Shown: positions 1-7,799, numbered from the stretch's first letter. The stretch: DNA of 37,566 nucleotides from DASYRM01 sp035646375 (GCA_035646375.1 DASRPM010000134.1:1-37566), one strand, 5' to 3'. Numbers and translations: made by a program. Notes: generated from the letters alone by a model not told the origin.

Positions 1-220
1 TCCGCAGTCCGATCATGGCCCAGCGGCCCCTGTCGTCGGTGGCGGAGGCGAACTGCGACGGCGATGCGTCCGGGTTGCTCGCGCGGACCGTGGCGCCCTT
101 GATGGCCTTGCCGGTTGTGTCTTTCACCGTACCCATGGCGCGGCCCTGCGCGGAAGCCAAAGCGGCTACGCCGAGGAGGAGGGCGACGGAGGCAGTCAGT
201 GCGCGGAGCTGCAGTCGCAT
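1..220 (-). CDS. Exported protein with carboxypeptidase regulatory-like domain (5' part only)
   Basis: The gene starts at the ATG at 220-218 and runs off the left edge, so only about 73 codons are visible. The first 24 or so residues form a Sec-type signal peptide: a basic start MRLQLR, a hydrophobic core, and a cleavage site near ALASAQ. Next comes a stretch typical of carboxypeptidase regulatory-like or TonB-plug-preceding beta-sandwich domains, with GTVKDTTGKAIKGATV followed by ATDDRGRW. In Acidobacteriota this domain often begins large TonB-dependent receptor-like or surface proteins, but the downstream part is not visible. It lies 87 bases downstream of the DUF420 gene on the same strand and may be read from that operon or alone. 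Function is unknown. Confidence 0.7.
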   Translation of the reverse strand, partial: MRLQLRALTASVALLLGVAALASAQGRAMGTVKDTTGKAIKGATVRASNPDASPSQFASATDDRGRWAMIGLR

Positions 221-307
221 GGCCCCATCTTATCGCAGCTCGGCAGGTCCGATAACGGTCCGTAAATGCTGTCTTTGCCTGAGTTTGGCGGGGGGATCGC
301 CGCCTGT

Positions 308-730
308 TCAGTAGAGCTGGTAGAGCATTACGTAGATCACGACCCCCGTCACCGAGACGTACATCCACAGCGGCAGCGTCCAGCGGGCGAGCCGCACGTG
401 GCGATCGAAGCGGCCGCGGAGTCCGCGCGCGGCGGTGACGAGTGCCATCGGCAGGATGACGGCCGCGAGCACGATGTGCGTGAACAGGATGGTCAGATAG
501 ATCCACCGGATCGGGCCCTGGCCGGGGAAGGGCTTCGAGCCGACGTTCGCGTGGTAGATGACGTAGCTCACGAGGAAGAGCGCCGACGTGCCGAGCGCGG
601 CGAGCATGGCGCGCTGGTGGTTCACGCGATCGCGCCGCCGGATGAAGACGTAGCCGATGATCAGCCAGAGCGCCGAGAGCGCGTTCAACGTGGCGTTGAG
701 CGCGGGAAGATCGGAGATCTGCAACGGCAT
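308..730 (-). CDS. DUF420 family membrane protein, likely cytochrome oxidase assembly
   Basis: A 140-residue membrane protein with about four hydrophobic helices. It has the DUF420 (COG2322) pattern: a start rich in LN/LNA, conserved histidines in VNHQRAM, YHANVG and FTHIVLA, then RHVRLARWTLPLW, and a YVSVTGVVIYVMLY-like end. Family members are found next to haem-a and cytochrome oxidase genes; some (CtaM/YozB type) are needed to mature aa3 oxidase. The start ATG at 730-728 shares one base with the ctaB stop (TAATG), which fixes the start and suggests translational coupling. An upstream extension in this frame is only the antisense shadow of ctaB. The assembly role is inferred from family and context. 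Confidence 0.88.
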   Translation of the reverse strand: MPLQISDLPALNATLNALSALWLIIGYVFIRRRDRVNHQRAMLAALGTSALFLVSYVIYHANVGSKPFPGQGPIRWIYLTILFTHIVLAAVILPMALVTAARGLRGRFDRHVRLARWTLPLWMYVSVTGVVIYVMLYQLY

Positions 731-1644
731 TACATCCAGGCGCGATTGGCGACGAGCGCGCCGAGCAGCAGCGCCAGATAGAGGATCGAGAACAGGAACA
801 GCCGTCGCGCCGTGGCCGGCGAGCGCTCCTGCGCGAAGCGGACGCTGAGCCCGATGTAGAGGAACCCCAGCACCGTGGCGACGAGGCCGTACGGCAGGCC
901 GGCCAGGCCGGTGATCACGGGCAGCAGGCTGACCGGCCACAGCGCCGCCGCGTAGAGCAGCGCCTGCTGGCCGGTGCGGCGGCCGTCGGGCTCGAGCACC
1001 GGGAGCAGCGGAATGCCCGCCTGCGCGTAGTCGTCGCGATACATCCACGCAATGGCGAGGAAGTGCGGCATCTGCCACAGGAACACGATGCCGAAGAGCA
1101 CGATGGCCGGACCGGAGATCGTGCCGGTGGCCGCCGCCCAGCCGATCACCGGCGGCAGCGCGCCGGGCACGGCACCAATCAGCGTGGCCAGCGATGTGCG
1201 CGTCTTGAGCGGCGTGTAGAGGAAGACATAGCTCACCAGCGTGACCGCCGCGACGGCAGCCGCCATGAGGTTGGTGAACACCGCCAGCTCCACGAGGCCG
1301 GCGAGCGACAGCAGCGCGCCGAGCGCGGCGCCTTCCATGGCGCCGAGCCGCCCGGCGGCGAGCGGCCGGTTTCGCGTGCGGCGCATCCGCGCGTCGGTCG
1401 TGCGCTCGAGCACCTGGTTGAGCGCGGCGGCGCCGCCCGCGACGAGCGCCGATCCGACCAGCGTGTGGACGAGCAGCGACGCCGACACGCCGGCCGGCTC
1501 TGCGAGATAGAGGCCGGCGAGCGTCGTGATGAGGACGAGCAGGTTGAGGCGCGGCTTGGTGAGCGTCACCCAGTCGGCCGTGCGCGCGGCGCTGGCGCCG
1601 GGGGCATCCGCGTGCGGCGCGGCGGCGGGCGCGCCGGTCTTCAT
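730..1644 (-). CDS. ctaB: Protohaem IX farnesyltransferase (haem O synthase)
   Basis: A 304-residue UbiA-superfamily prenyltransferase that adds a farnesyl group to haem b to make haem O. Visible features are the entry motif TKPRLNLLVLITT, the prenyl-diphosphate-binding segment with NQVLERTTDARMRRTRNRPL (near residues 77-96), the second conserved loop PLKTRTSLATLIGAVPGALPP split over the loop/helix, and the WQMPHFLAIAWMYRDDY signature typical of CtaB. About nine membrane helices are expected and the length is normal. The start ATG at 1644-1642 overlaps the ctaA stop (ATGA), and the stop overlaps the DUF420 start. ctaA, ctaB and DUF420 therefore look like one translationally coupled unit. Confidence 0.96.
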   Translation of the reverse strand: MKTGAPAAAPHADAPGASAARTADWVTLTKPRLNLLVLITTLAGLYLAEPAGVSASLLVHTLVGSALVAGGAAALNQVLERTTDARMRRTRNRPLAAGRLGAMEGAALGALLSLAGLVELAVFTNLMAAAVAAVTLVSYVFLYTPLKTRTSLATLIGAVPGALPPVIGWAAATGTISGPAIVLFGIVFLWQMPHFLAIAWMYRDDYAQAGIPLLPVLEPDGRRTGQQALLYAAALWPVSLLPVITGLAGLPYGLVATVLGFLYIGLSVRFAQERSPATARRLFLFSILYLALLLGALVANRAWM

Positions 1645-2720
1645 GCGCGAGCTCCGGCGGCGGCGTCCGAGTGATCCGGGCCGGCCGCCAGGCGGGCGCC
1701 GGCGGCGCCCCCTGCCGGCACGAGCGCGTCGGCAAAGCGGGCGCGATGCGCGCGCAGCGTGAGGACGAGGGTGGTCACGAGCACGCAGGCGCCCGTCACG
1801 ACGTGGAGCGAGTTGATGATGAACTCCTTGCGGCTGAGGATCGTGAGCGCGCCCAGCGTGATCTGGACGGTGACCAGCACCAGCAGCAGAATCGACGGCC
1901 GCAGCAGTTCGAGTCGCCGGCGATGGTGGGCGAACACGTGGCCGGTGGTCGCCAGGAGCATCGCCGTCACGCACAGGGCGCCGACGCGGTGTGCGAAATG
2001 GACGGCGATCTTGGGATCCCAGTGATCAGGGATGAGGTGGCCGAACATCCACGGGAAGTCGGGGATGGCGAGGCCGGCGTCGGTGTGGCGCATGGTGGCG
2101 CCGACGACGATCTGCACGTAGATGACCGCCAGCGTGACGCGTGCGACCCGCTGCAACGTGCGGTCGTCCGCCTTCGCCACGTCGGCTCGCGCAGCGAGCC
2201 GACCAGGCAGTGCTGGCTGTCGGGCCGCTTCGCGGCCCGACCCGGCGGACAAGTCGGCCCCGTCCCGCGCGACATAGCAGCGCCGCCATCCCGGCGACGT
2301 GACGAGCGCAATCGCCGCCGTCAGGCAGAACACGATCTGGGCCAGGCTGGCGTGCGCGATCGAGATCGGATCCGGCAGGTACCACAGCACCGTGATGCCG
2401 CCGAGCATGCCCTGTGTGATCACGGCGCCGAGCGCGATGAACCCGAGACGGCGCACCCAGCGGCGCGGCTCCGCGCGCCACAACCAGAACGCCAGCACGA
2501 GGATCAGGAAGCCCACCGTGCTCGCAATCAGGCGGTGGCTGTGCTCGTAGAAGATGCCGCCCACCCAGTTCTCGATCGGGAAGGTGAACATGAACCAGCC
2601 GTACGAGTTCGGCCAGTCCGGCACCGACAGGCCCGACCCCGTGCTGGTGACGAGACCTCCCGCGAAGATGAGAACGGCGGTTGCCGCTGCGGTCAGCAGG
2701 GCAAAAAGATGAAGCAGCAT
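1641..2720 (-). CDS. ctaA: Haem A synthase (COX15/CtaA family)
   Basis: A 359-residue membrane protein that oxidises the haem O methyl group to the formyl group of haem A. Each half carries a four-helix bundle. Likely haem ligands and the catalytic acid are visible: Glu59 and His62 in FYEHSHR, His123 in IAHASLAQ, His241/His244 in HFAHRVGAL and His306 in SLHVVTG. The early motif GGLVTSTGSGLSVPDWP is the COX15 signature. The loop between the two halves (about residues 151-187) is long and polar. Residues 161-180 are encoded by two perfect DNA palindromes (2181-2203, 2220-2240), as if a repeat had inserted in frame. The stop overlaps the ctaB start. Confidence 0.95.
   Translation of the reverse strand: MLLHLFALLTAAATAVLIFAGGLVTSTGSGLSVPDWPNSYGWFMFTFPIENWVGGIFYEHSHRLIASTVGFLILVLAFWLWRAEPRRWVRRLGFIALGAVITQGMLGGITVLWYLPDPISIAHASLAQIVFCLTAAIALVTSPGWRRCYVARDGADLSAGSGREAARQPALPGRLAARADVAKADDRTLQRVARVTLAVIYVQIVVGATMRHTDAGLAIPDFPWMFGHLIPDHWDPKIAVHFAHRVGALCVTAMLLATTGHVFAHHRRRLELLRPSILLLVLVTVQITLGALTILSRKEFIINSLHVVTGACVLVTTLVLTLRAHRARFADALVPAGGAAGARLAAGPDHSDAAAGARA
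2181..2240. repeat. Twin palindromes inside ctaA
   Basis: Two perfect inverted repeats lie 16 bases apart. The first has 10-base arms (2181-2190 and 2194-2203) around a 3-base loop GCA. The second has 9-base arms (2220-2228 and 2232-2240) around a 3-base loop TTC. The whole block keeps the ctaA frame open and encodes about 20 residues in the loop between the two CtaA halves. This looks like a small palindromic element inserted at a tolerant site. Other short palindromes in this window (5823-5840, 12519-12538) may be relatives. Origin by insertion is inference. Confidence 0.6.
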
Positions 2721-2735
2721 TGGACCCGCACAGCC

Positions 2736-3482
2736 TTACCCGCTGAACGTGAAGGCGACGTCCTTCGATTCCTTGGCGCCAATCGTCACGCTCGCCGTCT
2801 TGGTGCCGAACTTCTCGTGCCAGGCCTCGAGCGTGTAGGTGCCCGGCGGCAGCCCCTTGAGCTGGAACGCCCCGTCGGCGCCAGTGACGGCAAAGAACGG
2901 ATGCGCCACCACGCCCACGAACGAGTTCATCCACCGGTGCACGTCGCAGCGGAAGGGGACCATCACTTCCTGCGTGGTGAAGACGTGCGTGTCCTTCATC
3001 CCCTGCAGCGCCTGGCCCACGTTGAACTCCTGGTTCGCCTGCGGCCACGCGTGGATGTTGTGCAGCGTCGCGTCGCTGTTGAGGATCTCGATCGTCTGGC
3101 CGGCCTGCACGCCGAAGACGTGCGGGCGGTACTGGCAGCCTTTCTGGTCGAGGACCAGCGGCGTGGCCGGCACCGGGAACTTGAGGGCGCCGAGGCCATC
3201 CTTCACGTAGACGAACACGTTCTGCAGCGATCCGTCGCCCGAGACCATGACGGTCTCCGTCTTCGCGCCGGCGTTCATGCAGCGCGGGTCCGAGGACATC
3301 GAAATCGTCTCGGACGGCGGCGGCGTGCCCATGAACGTCACCTTGCCGGACACCGCGCCCGCGGTGGCCGGGTCCACGGGATTGCTGACCGGCGCGTCCG
3401 GCGCCGGGGCTGGCTTTTCGCTTCCGCCGCAGGCAGCTGCTGTGAGCGCGGCCACGAAGGCCGTGAAAACCAGGGTTCGCAT
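2736..3482 (-). CDS. Cupredoxin-like exported lipoprotein
   Basis: A 248-residue protein that probably starts at the ATG at 3482-3480; a TTG nine bases upstream is the alternative. The N-terminus is a signal peptide ending ALTAAACGG, so Cys20 may be a lipidated residue. A Pro/Ala linker follows, then a domain with a plastocyanin-like layout: a His in DATLHNIHAW, and later the MVPFRCDVHRWMNSFVGV segment, which offers Cys and His ligands for copper. A short carboxypeptidase-regulatory-like beta domain (DGAFQLKGLPPGTYTLEAWH) closes the protein. It sits 15 bases upstream of ctaA on the same strand. A copper-binding or electron-transfer role is plausible beside haem-a biogenesis, but the substrate or partner is unknown. 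Confidence 0.8.
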   Translation of the reverse strand: MRTLVFTAFVAALTAAACGGSEKPAPAPDAPVSNPVDPATAGAVSGKVTFMGTPPPSETISMSSDPRCMNAGAKTETVMVSGDGSLQNVFVYVKDGLGALKFPVPATPLVLDQKGCQYRPHVFGVQAGQTIEILNSDATLHNIHAWPQANQEFNVGQALQGMKDTHVFTTQEVMVPFRCDVHRWMNSFVGVVAHPFFAVTGADGAFQLKGLPPGTYTLEAWHEKFGTKTASVTIGAKESKDVAFTFSG

Positions 3483-3501
3483 AACACTCAATTATTGCAG
3501 G

Positions 3502-4902
3502 TTAGGAGGCCGGCCCGCCCGCGGCCTTGATCTTGCGGAGGACGCGGTCCTCCATCCACTGCTGGCTCCACCAGTCCACCGGCGTCACCTGCTGGCCGCC
3601 GACGAGCATCGTGAAGTGGAGGTGGTCGCCGCCGGCCAGCCCGGTCATGCCGCTGCGCCCGATCACCTGCCCCTTTTCGACGCGGTCGCCCACCTTCGCG
3701 TCGATCGACGACAGATGCCCGTAGAGCGACTGAATACCCATGCCGTGGTCGATGATCACGCAGTTGCCGTAGATGCCCAGATAGGCGGCGTGCACGATGA
3801 CGCCCTTCTGCGCCGCCTTGATCGGCACGTTGGCGGTGACCGCGAGGTCGAACCCGAGGTGCACCTGCTGGTCCACGTCCTTGCCCTGATAGACGTAGGT
3901 GCGCGTGTCGGCGAACTTCGCCTCCACCTGCGAGTCGCCGAGCTGCTGGAAGGCGTCCATGAACATCAGCTCCGGCGACGACTTCGCCGCCAGGCCGGCG
4001 ATGTAGGCGTTGTTCGCGCGCCGCAGGTCGCCGTTGATCTTCAGGAACCCCGCAAGCGGATCGCTGGACGGCACGTCGATCGAGGGGGTGTTGCCGGCTA
4101 TCGCCGGCACCACGCGGTTCAGGAAGCGGTCGTCGATCTCGATGCGGCTCTTCTGATACGCCTTCGGGAAGACACGATTGTCGAGGGCGGCCACGGCTTC
4201 GTTGCCGGCCTCGTCGCGCGCGAACACCTGGATGGGCGCGTCGAGCGGCTGGTCGTGGAGCAGCGCGAAGAACGCCACGCGCAGCGCCGGGTCGCCGCCG
4301 ATGCCGGCGCCCTTGGCCGGATAGCCGGGATACTCCTTGTCGCCGACGCGCACACCCGACATGACGTCTTCGGGCGTCACGCGGTACACGACGACCTCGC
4401 TGCCGCCGTGGTTGATGAAGTGGAACGTCGAGAGCACGCCGAGCTGCGGCGGTTCGAGCCGCACCTGCACGTCCCGCGTCTCGACGGATTCGATCTCGCG
4501 CAGGCCGTAGAGCACGGGCCGCGCGGCCCGCACCGTAATCCGGGCCGGACCGGACCGGAGATCGGGAATCGTCTTCCGCCCGATCGATTTGATGATGTAG
4601 AGACGGTCGGCGGCCTCCTTCTTGGCGTCGCCGGCCGGCGCCGCCAGCGTGAACACGTCGTGGTTCACGCCGTTCTGCGCCAGCGTGACGCTGGCGTGCG
4701 AGAAGCGCCCCTCGGGCGCCTGCAGCGTGAGCTCCAGCGACGTGGACTGCCCGACGAAACGGTCGGGCCGTTTGAGATCGATCGAGGGGCCGCTCATGCG
4801 GCCGGCCCACCACCAGGCGCCGCCCAGACCGACGGCGGCGAGAAGGACGATCATCAGCAGGAACTTCAGCAGGGCTCGCATCCCCGCGATGATAGCGCGC
4901 AT
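3502..4902 (-). CDS. M23 family (LytM-type) peptidase, membrane-anchored
   Basis: A 466-residue protein with an N-terminal membrane anchor (about residues 8-33). A large region of beta-rich extracytoplasmic sequence follows, then a C-terminal M23 zinc peptidase domain at about residues 340-445. Zinc ligands are visible as His348 and Asp352 in HLGFD and His429 in GGDHLHF, with catalytic-type His396 in SLYGHLS and His427. Such enzymes cleave peptide cross-links of cell-wall peptidoglycan. The ATG at 4902-4900 is the longest start. A second ATG at 4881-4879 gives a neater signal anchor (MRALLKFLLMIVLL) and may be the true one. It heads the minus-strand block that leads into the haem-a genes. The link to those genes is positional only. 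Confidence 0.9.
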   Translation of the reverse strand: MRAIIAGMRALLKFLLMIVLLAAVGLGGAWWWAGRMSGPSIDLKRPDRFVGQSTSLELTLQAPEGRFSHASVTLAQNGVNHDVFTLAAPAGDAKKEAADRLYIIKSIGRKTIPDLRSGPARITVRAARPVLYGLREIESVETRDVQVRLEPPQLGVLSTFHFINHGGSEVVVYRVTPEDVMSGVRVGDKEYPGYPAKGAGIGGDPALRVAFFALLHDQPLDAPIQVFARDEAGNEAVAALDNRVFPKAYQKSRIEIDDRFLNRVVPAIAGNTPSIDVPSSDPLAGFLKINGDLRRANNAYIAGLAAKSSPELMFMDAFQQLGDSQVEAKFADTRTYVYQGKDVDQQVHLGFDLAVTANVPIKAAQKGVIVHAAYLGIYGNCVIIDHGMGIQSLYGHLSSIDAKVGDRVEKGQVIGRSGMTGLAGGDHLHFTMLVGGQQVTPVDWWSQQWMEDRVLRKIKAAGGPAS

Positions 4903-4918
4903 GTGCGGCTAGCCGTTC

Positions 4919-4959
4919 GGCCCGTTCACCAAGGGGGTTCCCAGGCGCGGGAACGGGCC
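4919..4959. terminator. Inverted repeat between gene blocks, possible transcription stop
   Basis: A perfect 9-base inverted repeat (GGCCCGTTC at 4919-4927 and GAACGGGCC at 4951-4959) spans a 23-base loop, with weaker pairing outside it (AGCC/GGCT). It lies in the 106-base gap between the exported protein gene ending at 5009 and the start of the M23 gene, both minus strand. No run of T follows on either strand. It may therefore be a Rho-dependent stop, an mRNA structure or an operator rather than an intrinsic terminator. Confidence 0.35.
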
Positions 4960-5008
4960 CGGCTGGCGCGGTTCCGTCAGGACTTGGGCTTCCTGGATCG
5001 ACGCCGGC

Positions 5009-5854
5009 CTACCGCTGTTGGTTCTTGAGCCAGGGGAGGAAGCGCTCGTTCTCGTTGCACACGAACTCGATCAGGTCGGTGTCGGCGAGCAGGCGCTGGT
5101 TGACGCGCACCGTCCACGGGCGCGTGTAGGCCTTGGGATCGTCGATCGTCACGTCGATCTCGAGGCGCCCGGCATTCACCCGGCGGAAGCGCTCGATCAG
5201 CTTGCCCTCCGTGGTGAGCGGCGCGCCGTTCACGTCGAGCCAGCCTTCGTCGCGGAAGTTCGTGCTCTCCACCACCAGCGTGTCGCCCTCCCACCGGCCG
5301 CGGGAATAGCCGAACCACCACGGCTGCGCGTCCTTCGGCGGGGCCGGCCGTCCGTCCATGAAGATCTGCCGCGTGCCGGCATTGGCCTCGTAGAGGATCA
5401 CGATCAGATCGGGCGTCTGGATGATCCGGCGCGGCTGGGAGTGCGTGTGCAGCTGCATGTGCCCGAGCGGCAGGCAGGCGGCATCGGGGTTGTCCGCGCT
5501 GTCGCGGGCCATGCGCTGGCGCCGCAGCTCGCGCGCCCACGGGGTGAACGGCAGCCCTTCCTTGAAGCCGGCCTCGATGTTCCAGAAGGTCGCCTCCGGC
5601 GGCGTGCCCGGCGGTGGCGGCGGCGGTCCGCCGCGGAACCCGAGCACGCCGGCGTAGTTCCAGATGCCAGACAGATCGATCTTGCCGTCGGCGGTGCGGG
5701 GTGCCGGCGCGGTCTGATCGGGCTTGCCGTCCGCCGTGCGCGGAAGCTTCCCGTCGCGATGGGCGGGCCACTGCGCGCCGATCGAGACATTGAAGGCGCC
5801 GGCCGCGGCCAGCGCCACGAAGGCGGGTCTAAAGACCCGCTGCCACGTACGCAT
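5009..5854 (-). CDS. Exported protein of unknown function, C-module family copy 1
   Basis: A 281-residue protein starting at ATG 5854-5852, with a signal peptide ending near SIGAQW. The body carries a recurring module. In order: DGKIDLSGIWNY, the segment CLPLGHMQLHTHSQPRRIIQ leading into TPDLIVILYE, DGRPAP, GYSRGRWEGDTLVVES, DEGWLDVNG, ERFRRVNAGRLEIDVTIDDP, and EFVCNENERFLPW. The same order is seen at 6877-7725, 28787-30616 (C-terminal half) and 34089-34937. I do not recognise a catalytic site; the conserved acidic and aromatic residues point to a beta-rich binding fold. The start lies two bases from the upstream gene's stop, so the two are probably cotranscribed. A perfect palindrome (5823-5840) lies inside the signal-peptide codons. 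Confidence 0.82.
   Translation of the reverse strand: MRTWQRVFRPAFVALAAAGAFNVSIGAQWPAHRDGKLPRTADGKPDQTAPAPRTADGKIDLSGIWNYAGVLGFRGGPPPPPPGTPPEATFWNIEAGFKEGLPFTPWARELRRQRMARDSADNPDAACLPLGHMQLHTHSQPRRIIQTPDLIVILYEANAGTRQIFMDGRPAPPKDAQPWWFGYSRGRWEGDTLVVESTNFRDEGWLDVNGAPLTTEGKLIERFRRVNAGRLEIDVTIDDPKAYTRPWTVRVNQRLLADTDLIEFVCNENERFLPWLKNQQR
5823..5840. repeat. Perfect palindrome in signal-peptide codons
   Basis: GCGGGTCT at 5823-5830 and AGACCCGC at 5833-5840 form 8-base perfect arms around AA. It lies within codons 5-11 of the exported protein whose start is at 5854. At the mRNA level this would be a hairpin just after the start codon, which could affect translation. It resembles the short GC-rich palindrome at 12519-12538. 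Being a member of a dispersed repeat family is inference. Confidence 0.55.
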
Positions 5855-5856
5855 CT

Positions 5857-6864
5857 TCAGTTGCCGCTGAGACCGCCGGGCCACGGGGAGTTGATGTGAT
5901 ACGTGGCCGCCGGCCCGATCATCTCGACGCGGCGAATCTTGCCGCCCTCGATCAGGAACGCTTCGGTGACCAGGATGCTGCCCGGCCGGTTGAAGCCGGG
6001 GTAGCTGTGCTTCGTCCCGTCGGAGAGCACGCCGGAGTTCACGGTGCCCTGATCGAAGACGCAGTGCGCCCACACCACGCCCCGCTCCTCGTCCACGAGC
6101 GGGTAGCGCCGGCCGTGAATGTTCTGCACGACGTAGTAGTACCCCTTCTGGAACTGTGTCAGGCAGTCCAACGAGAACAGGTTGACCGCCCCGGGCGCCA
6201 GGTTCGCCGGCGGCGGGACGTTCGTGGTCGGTGCGCCGTTCTCGATGCGATGGCAGTCGGGAGTGAACGGGTAGGTGGGGCTGCCGTTCACGCCTTTGCC
6301 GTCGTTCTTCTGCAGGCCGCTGAAGTAGGCGTCGGCGATCGCGATCATCTGCTGGCGCGGCAGCCGCTGCGCCGGCGGGATCGTGCGGAACCAGATGTCC
6401 TCGGCCTTGCCGCTCTTGTCCATGGCGGCGATGTTGTTCGGTCCGCCGCCGCCCGGCTTGAAGTAGACCGACTCGATCTCGGTGATGCGTCCGAGCTCGA
6501 CGCGCAGCCGCACGCTCATCAGGATCGGCGTGCCGGCCTCGATCATCGTGCCCATGAGCGCCACCTGGCCCTGCGGCGGGTCGGCGAACACGTGCTTGTA
6601 GCTGCCGATGCCTTGCGCGGTCTTCCAGAACCCGTCGCCCAGCGGCACCACTTGTGCGTTCTCCGTGTACTTCACGTCGGCGGAGAGCGGCAGCCGCTTG
6701 GGGTCGTGCGCGACGACGGCCGCGAGGTACTGATCGATCAGCCCTTCGAGGCACGCACGGTTGCAGTCGAGCGGGATCGGTCCGGTCGATCCGCTGACAC
6801 GAGTGCCGAGTGAGCCGACGAGTAGTGCCGCGCACGCCGCGGCGACAGCCAGACTGGAGCGCAT
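5857..6864 (-). CDS. Exported protein with two NTF2/SnoaL-like domains
   Basis: A 335-residue protein with a signal peptide (MRSSLAVAAACAALLVGSLG). Two regions look like NTF2/SnoaL-like cone folds. The first, about residues 35-140, has LIDQYLAAVVAHDPKRLPL near its start and a later RVELGRITEIESVYFKPG segment. The second, about residues 165-330, starts IAIADAYFSGLQKND and ends VTEAFLIEGGKIRRVEMIG. SnoaL-like domains bind small hydrophobic ligands or act as isomerases or dehydratases. No catalytic residues can be assigned here. Cysteines (DCNRACLEG, PDCHRI, LDCLTQ) may form disulfides after export. It lies between two C-module paralogues with gaps of 2 and 12 bases, so it probably forms one operon with them. 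Confidence 0.75.
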   Translation of the reverse strand: MRSSLAVAAACAALLVGSLGTRVSGSTGPIPLDCNRACLEGLIDQYLAAVVAHDPKRLPLSADVKYTENAQVVPLGDGFWKTAQGIGSYKHVFADPPQGQVALMGTMIEAGTPILMSVRLRVELGRITEIESVYFKPGGGGPNNIAAMDKSGKAEDIWFRTIPPAQRLPRQQMIAIADAYFSGLQKNDGKGVNGSPTYPFTPDCHRIENGAPTTNVPPPANLAPGAVNLFSLDCLTQFQKGYYYVVQNIHGRRYPLVDEERGVVWAHCVFDQGTVNSGVLSDGTKHSYPGFNRPGSILVTEAFLIEGGKIRRVEMIGPAATYHINSPWPGGLSGN

Positions 6865-6876
6865 GGTCGAAGTCTC

Positions 6877-7725
6877 CTATTTCGCGTTGAGGATGTGGAT
6901 CTGATCCTTCTCGTTCTCGTTGCAGAAGTACTCGAGGACGTCGGTGTCGGGTTGGAGCTCGTGCGTCACCTTGATCGTGAACGGCCGCGTGTAGATGACG
7001 GGATCCTCGAACGTGATGTCCACGTCGAGATGGCCGACGTCGCGCCGGCGGTAGCGTTCGGTGATGCGCATCCGTTCGCTGCGCGGGTTGCCCGCGATGT
7101 CGAGTGGCGCCTTGCCGTTGAAACCGATGGTCTCCACTACCAGCGTGTCGCGTTCCCAGCCGCCCGTCGAGTAGCCGAGCCACGAAGGATTCGGATCCGC
7201 CGGAAACGGCCGGCCGTCGGTATAGACCTGCCGGGTGGCGTTGTCGAGCTCGTGCATGACGAGCGTCAATCCTGGCGTCTGCACGATCTTGGTGAACTCC
7301 GACAGCATTGTCGCCAGCGGGATGCTGCCCGGCAGGCATCGCGCCAGGTTGTCGAGCCCCGATTCGTGGCGATTGGCCTTCGTGACCTCGGCAGCGACGT
7401 CCTTGCGCAACGGCGATTCGCCCGGTGTGAAGTCGATGAGGACGCTGATGCCGTACTTGGAGATCGTGTGGGCTTCCATGCCCGGCACGTCGAGCGCGTC
7501 CACGTCGTTCCCGAACAGACGCTTCATCTCGGCGAGCCCGGTGGGCTGAACGTGCCACACGCCGGAGAGGTCGGGTTTGCCGTCCTTCGCGCGTGGCGCC
7601 GGAGCGTTCAGCAGCACCTTGCCGTCTTTGCCGCGCGGCAGCCCCGGGGTGGGGTAGTTCACCCACTGCGCCTGTACCGCCACGGCGCCGAGGCACAGGA
7701 GAGACGCAAGGAGGAGAGGCCGCAC
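6877..7725 (-). CDS. Exported protein of unknown function, C-module family copy 2
   Basis: A 282-residue protein. I place the start at GTG 7725-7723 because it gives a clean signal peptide (VRPLLLASLLCLGAVAVQAQW); the longer open frame to 7881 would run into the divergent TctC gene. The module order matches copy 1: DGKPDLSGVWHV, CLPGSIPLATMLSEF, KIVQTPGLTLVMHE, DGRPFP, GYSTGGWERDTLVVET, ERYRRRDVGHLDVDITFEDP, YTRPFTIKV, and EYFCNENEKD. A central segment with LFGNDVDALDVPG is not in copy 1. It is the first gene of a three-gene minus-strand unit. Function is unknown; the conserved core suggests the same role on a different ligand or partner. Confidence 0.8.
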   Translation of the reverse strand: MRPLLLASLLCLGAVAVQAQWVNYPTPGLPRGKDGKVLLNAPAPRAKDGKPDLSGVWHVQPTGLAEMKRLFGNDVDALDVPGMEAHTISKYGISVLIDFTPGESPLRKDVAAEVTKANRHESGLDNLARCLPGSIPLATMLSEFTKIVQTPGLTLVMHELDNATRQVYTDGRPFPADPNPSWLGYSTGGWERDTLVVETIGFNGKAPLDIAGNPRSERMRITERYRRRDVGHLDVDITFEDPVIYTRPFTIKVTHELQPDTDVLEYFCNENEKDQIHILNAK

Positions 7726-7763
7726 GCGCCGACTGTAGTCACGCGGCCGCCGGAGGTCAACCG

Positions 7764-7786
7764 TTCCCGGATAGATTCCCGGATAG
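7764..7786. repeat. Tandem 11-base direct repeat in divergent promoter region
   Basis: TTCCCGGATAG occurs at 7764-7774 and again at 7776-7786, a spacing of 12 bases. It lies in the 74-base gap between the divergent GTG at 7725 and the tricarboxylate operon start at 7800. The spacing is close to one helical turn, so it could be an operator for either unit. No regulator gene is nearby. Confidence 0.45.
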
Positions 7787-7799
7787 AGTAGGCGCGTTG

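Noticed and set aside
1671..3530. Long plus-strand open frame opposite ctaA and the cupredoxin-like gene
   Set aside because: High GC leaves long antisense frames open. The protein is Arg/His/Glu-rich with no domain, and the minus strand has clear families here.
3247..5028. Long plus-strand open frame opposite the M23 gene
   Set aside because: Antisense shadow of a gene with complete M23 motifs; no recognisable protein features.
5009..7696. Open frame of 895 codons covering three minus-strand genes
   Set aside because: Only its last part is the C-module protein starting at 5854; the rest reads the neighbouring gene in the wrong frame.
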